DNA of 64,000 nucleotides, taken from positions 8,652,861 through 8,716,860 of the forward strand of contig NC_091931.1 of NCBI RefSeq assembly GCF_041260155.1, in the 5' to 3' direction. Position numbers and translations under genes: made by a program. Source of the DNA: Ptychodera flava. Taxonomy: Eukaryota > Hemichordata > Enteropneusta > Ptychoderidae. Shown here in pieces: positions 51,401 through 57,505 of the stretch (its first letter is position 1; every line of letters begins with the position of its first letter). The notes under the pieces were generated by a model that did not search any database, was not told the DNA's origin, and was given only the letters and a program-made list of their open reading frames with translations.

Positions 51401-54400
51401 TCTAAACGTGTATGATTTGTTGTAAAAACCAAATGAGCCTAGTTATACAGGGCAGAAGCTGCAAATGTTGATGATTTTTGCGACATTTCTATGCAATATA
51501 TCAACTACAGTTTCTTGCTGTCTCCCTACAACATGCTCAAACACACAATATTCAGTTTGTCGACAAAGCCTGTATATAAAATATGTATTTGGTGACAATT
51601 TAATTAGAGTTCAGACTGACAGTCAGTGATACAAATGCATGGTACACATACATAGGCTGTGATAGCAAGCTGAATACTGGACAGTTCAAGATGCCATAGG
51701 GGTGTAGAACAAGAACTCAGTTGTATAAAGAACAAAAATATTGTCAAAATTATCAAAGTATTACTATCAGATTCTGCTCTGCTACTGTAGTGTCATGTTA
51801 CTGCATACCTGAGCAGTGCAGAGATAGCTCTGACTCTGATGTACACGGTAGTTGAAGAAGAGTTTCGGTCAAATGACGATCATGACAGTGAAACATACAG
51901 GCCAGAGAGCAACATATGGAAGACCAGGAGACTTGAAAAGTTATCGCGAATTTTTGAATTGTGGCATATGAGAATAATCAAACATTAAAGAAAAAAGATG
52001 GGGTCACAATGCTTGATTTTCTATATTTTCACATTCTTGTTATAAAATAATACAAAAGTAAAACTTTGAACAGTGAGGACTTAATGAAAAAATATGTGAC
52101 TAAATGGAATTATTTATTTTTTAACCAAATTTGCCATTATTACACCCAAAATTTCAGAGATTAAAACATTTATTTGATGGAATTTTTTAGTCAACAGTAT
52201 TGTCAATTTTGAGTAGCATTTAATTCATATATGTCTTGTACTTTTGAAACAAATTTTGGTAGGTTATGACAATATGGCAATGAGCCAGAATTCATAATTT
52301 GCCTACTCTATGATCGTCATTTTGTGTGCTCTTCGGCAGCAACAATTGACCTTGCCAGAGTTGGATGACAAATCCAAAAAGTTCACTAATGCCTTTAAGA
52401 TGAATCAATTTAAGAACTGTCTCAGGAATATGACTTTATAAAGTGCTAATAGCAAGTAGTGTTGAACACCTGTGAGCGGAACGCCGCAATACGTGATTTT
52501 TTCTGCATACACATACATCCTTTACAAATATGTGGGATTGTGATAGTTGGGGGACTTGAAAATTTTGATCATATAGAGGGGGGCATTTGAAAATTATTTA
52601 GGGTGTTGAGGGGGATCTGAAAAAATAAGATTATTATCGTGATTCCTCCAGCCCCCCCCCCCCCCCCCCCCCCCCCCATCGTTATTTGTGAACGCAGCCT
52701 AAGTCTCAAGCTACCAGAGTAAATGACTAGGTGTTGGAACAGCTGATGATGTGAGAGCTCTATGTGATCTATGCAGTGACAGTTACACATGTATCTAATG
52801 ACTAAATATCGGTAGGTTAGTAGACCTGACTGTGTTGTGCTCAGGGATATTAGCTGAGAAAAGTCTAATACACCCGGCAGGATAACCACTAAGTAGGCAG
52901 ATGACCTGACTGTGTTGTGTTCAGGGATAGTAACTGAGAAAAATCTAGTACACCCGGCAGGATAACCACTAAGTAGGCAGATGACCTGGCTGTCTAACAG
53001 TATAGTGTATATAGAATATACGGATAGTTTTCAATCGGATTCGAACCCACAACATACGGCATCAGTTTAGTCGCCTAGCTGCAATCTTGGCCTTGAATAC
53101 AGGAAAACTGCTAAGTAGGATGAGAAGTGACTTAACAGATGCAGGGATGTTGTATATTATTGATACACAATAGAAAGAGAAAGTAGAGTAGTAGATAACG
53201 AACAATATCATTATATTAGGAAATCACTAAATAGCAGGGAGAACTAACAAGTACCTATGAAGTGAATAGGGTATTTAGGGGAAGGTATGCTCATTTACAT
53301 AATCATATTACATGTATAGCAAGAAAATAATTGATTCAGTTGATACTAATGTAATTTACCACGTTAATATGCATTACATTAAGGAGACCCAAGGTGTATT
53401 TTTTTTAATTGGATACATACCTAAAAATGTTATTTATACTTCCCATTAAAAGTATTGTCATAACATTTGTTTTCTACTTGCAGATCACGGCACATCTATA
53501 CAGTGAAAGAACTGACACAGCAAATGCAAGAAGAATGTTTTGCTTTTTTAATTTAATTTTGCAATAAAATGTTAACCTTACAATATTCTGACTGTCCTGC
53601 AATTTTATTTAGTTGTGGCAATATGGAAGCTTGGAATAAGTGTTGTATGTGTTTCAAAAAATGTGTGGGTGTAGTACCCTTAGATAAATTACAAAATGCA
53701 TGACACAGAAATATTTTATTCTATCTGAAATGAATACCAAGATGACTAAACCAAAGTCTCAGCAGTCCTGCAATTATTTTTGAAGGCGATATATGTCTTG
53801 ATGTGTGCTTAGACATAAAAGTAAATAATACCTGAAATATACAGTAAAGCCCCATTAGCTGTATCTTTTCTACACATGCACTTTGCAATGCTCACCAAAA
53901 TATATAATCTGATTTTCAAAGATAGCCTTTGCATTCCCTGTCATTACTTGAATCCATATTTGGAAGCCAAAAATTATTGTATTGTTACAAATCTAAATTG
54001 TACATTCTTCACCAAATTTAAAAACTTTTTAATCACATTTTGGGAAGAACTTTTGCTTTAGTTACTCTTTATTGTAAATCATATGTAAAAGTAATCCTAA
54101 AATACAGCTAATGTGCCTTAAAACAAAACACCTTTTTCCTAAAAAAAGTATGTAGGTTGTTTTACAATGATCAGACGTAGGCTTACTTTGTTAAAAGAAA
54201 GGAAAAAATCATTTATAACAAGTTACAAAATGGATACGAAGCATCATTTCTGAACTAAAAGGCAATGATGATGAAAAATGAAATTCTAAAAAAACGACAG
54301 AGATGGCAAAGGTCATCGGTAGAGGGCGGCTTTATTTACTCGCTAGGTCATGGTCGATGATGTTTTGGGCACATTTTAAGTTAACATTTCCGTCTCACGG

Positions 54401-56603
54401 CTTTAATACAAAAACTGAATGCGTAGTCTCAAAGCTTAGTATCTGCGCTATCGATCACTGGCCAAATCTAACTTGGGGACGACAAGGTGACGGAGTAAAA
54501 CGCTAAAATTTAGGGCGGTGTGAGTAATTTTGAGGGTAGGAACGCACGCGACGACTTTGTTTTTCACCATATTTTTTCAAAAAATGGACAATTTTGTGTC
54601 GAAAATCTGTACCGCCCTAAAGGTTACGTAGACATCTTTCATAGTATTCAGTTTTTACGGCACACGGAACACAGGTACACAGACCCTAAGCGAAAAATAT
54701 CCATGGTTTCAATTGCAGAATGCGGCGATATAAATTTGAATTTTTTCGTTCCATACCCCCCACGTAGAGAAGTTCGATTTGGTGCGTTCCGACTATGTGC
54801 GTCGCCACTGTTAAGATGTAACATCTTGTACCTCATTTATTATGCGCATATGTATTTCTTGGCTGGCCAATACAGCTAGAGGTCTGATCTTTTTTCCCGA
54901 TTTAGAACCATAACTTAGACATGCCTCTTGTTTCAAATTGGGATCAATGACATAGTCCTATGTGCCCATTCATCTGAACATATACACTCCAGTGATACTT
55001 GTTAATGACCACATTTCCCTGCCCCATCAAGACTAATACTCCTATTACAAGTGGGGACTATGTCATTGTCATTGATTATTTTTCACTTGCAATTATGTTT
55101 TAAGGGTGATACTCCAAAGCAAACATCAGGAAATCTTAAATAACCTTCTGAAGATGTAATATAATTCTATGCCATATATGCCAGTTTGTTTCTGTGAAGG
55201 AAAACATGCAATGTTGAGTACTGGCCACCAGGAGCTGCCCTCAAAAAAGAATTTGTTGATGTTGAACAATGCATACATGGTGGTTGAACTATATAGCGCC
55301 ATGGAAAGATTGGTAAGTATAACTTCTGAAAACCTAGCATCACTTCCCTCAATGCTAATACAGTGTAATGCCCTACAGAGAACCCTGAACCAGATAGCAA
55401 ATGTGGCATACTCGTCTACATTGCATTGTTTTGGCGGGATGCATAAAATTCTGATAACTTACATCACTATTTAGAATGGTACAAATTCTTTAAGGTTCTA
55501 CCCCAACCCTTTACAGTGTCTGATTTTCCCCGTATTTCTTCTCAGGCTGGCTGCGGGTGCAAGGGTAAGTGCTCCAGCAAGAAGTGTGGCTGTGTGAAGG
55601 GAGGGAAGAAGTGTGAGGACAGCTGTAAATGCAAGTCATCAGAATGCATTAACCGTGAGGGAGATGATACAATAACCAGGGCAAGTGATGAAGACGACAC
55701 AATTCAGGTATGGTTTATCTTTGTTGTGTATTTTGTTGACATGATGAACATTGCATGAATATTCACTTTCAAGTTCATGAAGAGTAGAAAAATTCTGTAC
55801 TATCATAGTTTTTTTTGTAAAATACCAGGTGTGACAGCAAAATTATATGGTATGAATGTACAGATATTTGCCAATTCTGCAGTGATTTCAGATATTTGTT
55901 TAAAAAGTGAACACTTCGCCATATATACCGAATATAATAAAGGGTTTGTTGTTTTGGTGAGACTAGAAATAGTTTGTAGTGGTGTATATTTCATTTCGAG
56001 AGCATGCGGATGGTCAAAAATTGTAAGTGGTAATTTTACACCATGTTTGTGAAACTCTACCTATTAAGTTTGGTTTTGTTCACAAAGTACATGAGCAGTG
56101 CATCAGGTTGTTGCATTTTAGAAAAATATTGACATGACAGCTAGAGTCTGTACCGTTTCTTGTACAGATTCACCTCCTTCAGTTGAGAGGCAATCTGATA
56201 TTCATGGTTGACTTAACAATTTTTGTTTTTGCTTACTTGCCAGTCAAATGACATGTCCACGGAATCAGAATCTCAAAGTGAAAACTCCATGGTGACGATG
56301 GAAATCGATAGCTCAAAGGAAAGTCCATGCTTGAATTCGACTTTTGTGAAGAGCCCAGATGTGGAGGAGGAAAATCCTGTGTTGCCAAGGAAAGCACTCA
56401 AGACTGTTTCGAAAAACACTGACAAGGCAGAGGTTAAGAAGAAAGCTGCCAGTTCTGACATTTTCAAAAAACCTTCTAGTGCTCTCCTTGTGAAAAGACC
56501 CAGACCTGATGGCAACGACATCAGCAACCAGGGACTTGCCAGCAAGAAAAAAAAGAAACTTTTGAATTCATCTGATACGTCTTATTTCAAACCTGTTGTG
56601 TAG
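27250..56603 (+). CDS. KIF4: Chromosome-associated kinesin KIF4 (28 coding exons)
   Basis: Plus-end-directed N-terminal kinesin of the kinesin-4 family. Family members act on mitotic chromosome arms with condensin and, through PRC1, on the spindle midzone. Coding exons, read from GT-AG borders and phase: 27250-27493, 30432-30625, 31189-31275, 33592-33758, 34037-34131, 34743-34862, 35263-35438, 35719-35771, 36223-36277, 36819-36896, 37225-37392, 37810-38040, 38202-38305, 41467-41611, 41889-41999, 42874-42957, 43308-43424, 43811-43954, 44172-44287, 44801-44850, 45136-45215, 45721-45891, 46651-46752, 47040-47117, 47376-47468, 48069-48263, 55546-55707, 56244-56603. All joins keep frame and give 1,259 residues, close to the ~1,230 of vertebrate KIF4A. 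Domains in order: motor (about 10-340) with P-loop GQTGSGKT 91-98, switch I NSQSSRSH 209-216 and switch II DLAGSE 243-248; neck and long coiled coil (about 345-1000); basic stretch 677-720; cysteine-rich domain 1089-1120; basic tail. No frameshift or missing catalytic residue is seen, so the gene looks intact. Confidence 0.97.
27792..28403. mobile_element. 612-bp fold-back element in KIF4 intron 1
   Basis: A near-perfect inverted repeat with arms of about 290 bp, ending TAGCTGCAAAATTG...CAATTTTGCAGCTA, with centre GGGAGCCG...CGGCTCCC near 28,100. TCAAATGGTC precedes (27782-27791) and follows (28404-28413) the element, a 10-bp target duplication. The left arm has ~22 extra bases near the centre. 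Each arm has GTAGCGCTAC palindromes. There is no transposase, so it is non-autonomous. Confidence 0.88.
28959..28994. repeat. Perfect 36-bp palindrome
   Basis: CACCGTCCCTCCACCCAC and its exact reverse complement meet at CAC|GTG with no loop, in KIF4 intron 1. Confidence 0.95.
29204..29272. repeat. Hairpin with related stem
   Basis: GCCACAGTCCCTCCA pairs with TGGAGGGACTGTGGC, and inside it GCATGGATGT pairs with ACATCCATGC, with an asymmetric bulge on the 5' side. It shares GTCCCTCCA with the palindrome 210 bp upstream. It has pre-miRNA-like size, but nothing else supports a miRNA. Confidence 0.6.
30432..30625 (+). CDS. KIF4: KIF4 coding exon 2 (P-loop)
   Basis: Follows acceptor TTTCAG. Encodes [20 protein letters not shown], with the Walker A motif GQTGSGKT (residues 91-98) that binds ATP phosphates. 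The exon ends in phase 0 after SYLE, and exon 3 continues with [10 protein letters not shown], the conserved kinesin alpha-2 segment. The intronic reading after 30625 (VSMTV...) is discarded. Confidence 0.96.
31582..31930 (-). mobile_element. AAGGTA-family MITE, copy 2
   Basis: Reverse-orientation copy of 12,695-13,050 in KIF4 intron 3. It starts TTAAGGTAATATGCACCTC and ends at TTCTACCTTA. It contains GGGGTCACCGTGCAAA and CAAAATGGCCGCCAT, the complements of copy 1 blocks. Confidence 0.78.
31931..32286 (+). mobile_element. AAGGTA-family MITE, copy 3 (head-to-head with copy 2)
   Basis: Begins AGGTAGAATACACCAGTGGG directly after copy 2 and runs through GCAGCCATTTTGAATTTC and GACCCCTGACTTTTATTC to ACCTTA. 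Copies 2 and 3 form an inverted pair of about 700 bp with no spacer. Confidence 0.78.
32510..33075 (-). mobile_element. LINE C-terminal fragment in KIF4 intron 3
   Basis: The minus strand reads [39 protein letters not shown], a stop, then [37 protein letters not shown] and [13 protein letters not shown]. This is the C-terminal CxxC...VEDE.....CPFY domain of a non-LTR retrotransposon. The 3' part contains GGCCAAAGTACTGAAATAAAATG and an ATAATAATA tail. It is 5'-truncated and inactive. Confidence 0.8.
33592..33758 (+). CDS. KIF4: KIF4 coding exon 4 (switch I)
   Basis: Contains the switch I motif NSQSSRSH (residues 209-216), which senses the ATP gamma-phosphate in all kinesins. It is preceded by the [10 protein letters not shown] loop typical of kinesin-4. 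Acceptor GTTCAG; donor CAG|GTATTC; phase 2 at the 3' end. Confidence 0.95.
34037..34131 (+). CDS. KIF4: KIF4 coding exon 5 (switch II)
   Basis: Encodes [16 protein letters not shown], containing switch II DLAGSE (residues 243-248). Acceptor TTCTAG; donor GAAG|GTAAGA; phase 1 at the end. Exon 6 (34743-34862) follows with [20 protein letters not shown] and [14 protein letters not shown] (289-302), the microtubule-binding L12/alpha-5 region. Confidence 0.95.
35263..35438 (+). CDS. KIF4: KIF4 coding exon 7 (end of motor and neck)
   Basis: Encodes the last motor strand and alpha-6 helix ([16 protein letters not shown], residues 329-344), then the start of the neck helix. NTLRYA is a near-universal kinesin motif. 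The donor at 35439 (CAG|GTTAGT) is in phase 0. Confidence 0.94.
37810..38040 (+). CDS. KIF4: KIF4 coding exon 12 (acidic linker and coiled coil)
   Basis: 77 codons. The first part is acidic and Ser/Gly rich ([18 protein letters not shown]) and probably forms a flexible break in the stalk. The second part is a heptad-rich coiled coil ([19 protein letters not shown]). KIF4 proteins carry a comparable acidic interruption. Confidence 0.9.
38857..39295 (+). repeat. ~440-bp repeat, copy 1 (KIF4 intron 13)
   Basis: Starts with the small palindrome ATCACAACTGGAAGTTGTGAT and continues CAACCGGTGT, CCGTAAACGACAAAAAGTC, GGAGCCAAACGGAGC and CCAATCCTGCATTGTGGACT. The second copy at 40,162 matches over its length. 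Non-coding. Confidence 0.85.
40162..40602 (+). repeat. ~440-bp repeat, copy 2 (KIF4 intron 13)
   Basis: Direct copy of 38,857-39,295, 1.3 kb downstream and in the same orientation, with scattered substitutions and small indels. A separate hairpin (GGTCATTATGT/ACATAATGACC) lies just upstream at 40,103-40,152. Confidence 0.85.
42187..42274. repeat. Two adjoining hairpins in KIF4 intron 15
   Basis: Hairpin A: AATATACTTTGG (42187-42198) with CCAAAGTATATT (42212-42223). Hairpin B: 26-nt arms 42222-42247 and 42249-42274 with a 1-nt centre; the only mismatch is a C/T that would pair as G-U in RNA. The arms of A and B overlap by two bases. Confidence 0.85.
42874..43424 (+). CDS. KIF4: KIF4 coding exons 16-17 (basic coiled-coil segment)
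   Basis: Exons 42874-42957 and 43308-43424, joined in phase 0. They encode a strongly basic helix ([19 protein letters not shown], then [20 protein letters not shown]), residues 677 to about 720. This corresponds to the conserved basic/leucine-zipper region of KIF4. A role in DNA or chromatin contact is family knowledge and is not shown by the sequence. Confidence 0.9.
46184..46500. repeat. Imperfect fold-back repeat in KIF4 intron 22
   Basis: ACTGGCGCAATGTGGTGTA near 46,190 has a close inverted match ending near 46,489, and CGGTGGTGTCTGT near 46,240 has one near 46,440. The arms have diverged. Confidence 0.6.
47622..47692. mobile_element. 71-bp piggyBac-like mini-MITE in KIF4 intron 25
   Basis: TTAA flanks both sides (47618-47621 and 47693-47696). 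The termini are CCCTTTCAGGCCT and inverted AGGCCTGAAAGGC. Inside, CCCCTATATATAGGGG and CTGGTAAGTTACCAG form two further hairpins, so the single strand could fold as a three-stem junction. A CCCTTT start with a TTAA target is typical of piggyBac-type MITEs. Confidence 0.7.
48069..48263 (+). CDS. KIF4: KIF4 coding exon 26 (acidic tail, NLS, LxxIxE-like motif)
   Basis: 65 codons. Starts with a lysine cluster (NPKKKKE), then LQEIFE (residues 1037-1042) followed by an Asp/Glu/Ser-rich run, then a basic PIKRKRS that could act as a nuclear-localisation signal. LQEIFE fits the LxxIxE consensus for PP2A-B56 binding, and downstream acidic residues favour that binding. The donor AAG|GTACTT opens the 7.3-kb intron 26. 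Confidence 0.9.
48280..48520 (+). repeat. GTCCGTCCGTGCG-rich interspersed repeat
   Basis: Begins CCCCACGGACACCGTCCGGGGGGACTTATAG (a short hairpin), then TCATGTCCGTGCGTCCGTCC, a GTGC run and CAGATATCTCAGAGACGCC. A partial second copy (CATGTCCGTCCGTGAGTCC...CAGATATCTCAGACAC) at 48,721-48,828 leads into the 225-bp satellite. Confidence 0.7.
48523..48672 (+). repeat. ~28-bp minisatellite, about 6 units
   Basis: Tandem CCATAGACTCCCATGTATAAGG units plus CAGT, with the first unit slightly longer and one CAC variant. It yields a repetitive minus-strand frame ([13 protein letters not shown]) that is not a gene. Confidence 0.92.
48829..50283 (+). repeat. ~225-bp satellite with E-box-like and nuclear-receptor-like sites
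   Basis: Seven tandem units start near 48829, 49056, 49278, 49497, 49721, 49948 and 50176. Each runs (GA)CAAAATGTCACGTGACC, CTTTGACCTCAAATATACAT, AACTCAGTAACCACAAGTGCTA, ATGACGCCACATATTGTACC, TCATTAATTATG and GCCAATAGAGCTAGAGGTCTGA. The last unit is cut by a transposon and resumes at 54,815. TGACCTTTGACCT (a DR1 in complement) is intact at 48853, 49079, 49520, 49746 and 50198. It lies in KIF4 intron 26. Confidence 0.93.
51127..52699. mobile_element. Harbinger-like element nested in the TTAA transposon
   Basis: The termini GGCTGCGTTCACAAA and inverted TTTGTGAACGCAGCC are flanked by TAA (51124-51126 and 52700-52702), a TWA-type duplication. G-rich and C-rich tracts lie just inside both ends, including 26 consecutive C at 52,652-52,677. 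There is no transposase frame. A truncated relative lies at 20,635-20,907. Confidence 0.8.
52821..52990 (+). repeat. 80-bp tandem duplication
   Basis: Two units plus the start of a third, each GACCTGACTGTGTTGTG...CAGGGATA...ACACCCGGCAGGATAACCAC...AAGTAGGCAG. It lies in the TTAA transposon, to the right of the Harbinger-like insertion. Confidence 0.85.
54815..54935 (+). repeat. Displaced remainder of the 225-bp satellite
   Basis: CTTGTACCTCATTTATTATGCGCATATG...GGCCAATACAGCTAGAGGTCTGAT corresponds to the second half of a satellite unit. It continues the unit broken at 50,283 once the 4.5-kb insertion is removed. Confidence 0.85.
55546..55707 (+). CDS. KIF4: KIF4 coding exon 27 (cysteine-rich domain)
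   Basis: Encodes nine cysteines with spacing C-x-C-x3-C-x4-C-x-C-x6-C-x3-C-x-C-x5-C (residues 1089-1120). This is the diagnostic KIF4 tail domain, related to the CXC (tesmin/TSO1-type) fold. In KIF4A it has been linked to Fe-S cluster and DNA binding. It separates KIF4 from KIF21 and KIF7, the other kinesin-4 members. It is spliced in phase 0 directly to exon 26 across an intron full of repeats. Confidence 0.95.
56244..56603 (+). CDS. KIF4: KIF4 last coding exon (28)
   Basis: 119 residues and a TAG stop. It is Ser/Glu-rich at first, then Lys-rich (for example [11 protein letters not shown] near the end), and finishes SYFKPVV. This is the variable tail of KIF4; in other animals it binds PRC1, condensin or phosphatase. 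I do not recognise a specific motif here with confidence. Acceptor TTGCCAG at 56243. Confidence 0.93.
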   Translation, partial: SNDMSTESESQSENSMVTMEIDSSKESPCLNSTFVKSPDVEEENPVLPRKALKTVSKNTDKAEVKKKAASSDIFKKPSSALLVKRPRPDGNDISNQGLASKKKKKLLNSSDTSYFKPVV

Positions 56604-57505
56604 AGAGACATTACATCATAGCTGATATTGCATACAGCTGAAAAAATGTAGATGTTTTGCTTTGTAATGTCCTTCAGACATACAGCTGTAGCACTGGTCG
56701 TTCAAGAGACACATGCAACTGCCAACATTTGATTTACGAGAAGAATATAAATAGCCAAGCAAAACCATTTTGCTTTAGGGGAATAACTACACTGCCAAGA
56801 TAGACCAATTACATTTTGGTAACATCAAGTTTTATGAGGTTTACAGAGACAGTCTTTGCATGCTCTATTCCAATTCAAATGAAATATCATTTTTCTTCAA
56901 ATTGAATCTTTCCTTCATAGAGGTAAAAAAGTCCCTTAAATATAATAATATGTCTATTTTATGAAAGCTAGAGACCTTTATGTAGTTTAGTTTTTCGCAG
57001 ATGTGCATGATTGAGTGTGTAATGTTTGACAATCTCGCTTCTTTAGCACTTCAATTTAGTATTTTTGTCAACCGCTGTAGTATCAAAATGTCCAGCATGC
57101 TGTACCCTTGTATTTCAATAGTTTAAACTACAGAATGACATAGCAGATAATTGTTATAAAAAAACTTATGGTCATTTCAGAAGCTCAAGCATGCTATTAG
57201 ATAGAAAGCAGATATCAGAGAAAATGCATGCACTGCAATTTAGTTGAAGAAATGATTGTCAGTAAACAAAGTCACAGACTGCCAATGCAGTAGTATAGGC
57301 TCAAGCCCTGTGCAAATGTTTGTTTGTTTGTTTGCTGGATGTTGTCAGTGTTTTGTATATATTTGTGCCTGAAAATTTTCTTGTGCTGTCTGTCAACTTT
57401 TTGATTTCAATGAAATCTTGTCACAGATAATTTGCATACATTTTGACAATACATGGTATATGTGGTTTCAGTGGAGTGTGTGAATAAAATCTAAAGCAAT
57501 AGAGA
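56604..57505 (+). other. KIF4: KIF4 3'UTR with polyadenylation signal
   Basis: About 0.9 kb follows the TAG stop. AATAAA at 57483-57488, preceded by a T/G-rich stretch, is the first canonical poly(A) signal downstream of the stop. The stretch is AT-rich and contains no coding segment I can support. Confidence 0.6.

Larger units (their letters stand above)
50288..53590 (+). other. Possible small spliced transcript inside the TTAA transposon
   Basis: A donor CAG|GTAAGC follows a GC-rich 125-bp leader at 50,412. TTTTCAG at 50,773 starts an exon-like segment with ATG at 50,776 ([18 protein letters not shown]) and a donor CTG|GTAATC at 50,831. CTTGCAG at 53,483 precedes a segment with AATAAA at 53,563. 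Joined, the frame is only 25 codons. Using the acceptor at 51,011 instead gives 31 codons (ending [13 protein letters not shown]). I do not recognise the peptide. The splice and poly(A) signals could be a chance set. Confidence 0.25.
50288..54810. mobile_element. 4.5-kb TTAA-flanked DNA transposon
   Basis: The left end CAGTGCGGACGCACATAG and the reverse complement of the right end CAGTGGCGACGCACATAG form ~18-bp inverted repeats. TTAA lies on both sides (50284-50287 and 54811-54814). Removing it rejoins the satellite as ACC-TTAA-GATG, matching ACC-TTAT-GACG of the other units, so the insertion point is confirmed by the empty site. TTAA targets are used by piggyBac and Sola3 elements, but the CAGTG start fits neither well. 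There is no transposase frame. AAGTTAACATTTCCGTCTCA recurs near both ends (50,638 and 54,378). Confidence 0.85.

Noticed and set aside
48264..55545. A missing KIF4 exon inside the 7.3-kb intron 26
   Set aside because: Exons 26 and 27 join in phase 0 and read straight from the basic tail into the cysteine-rich domain at the expected length. No conserved extra segment was seen.
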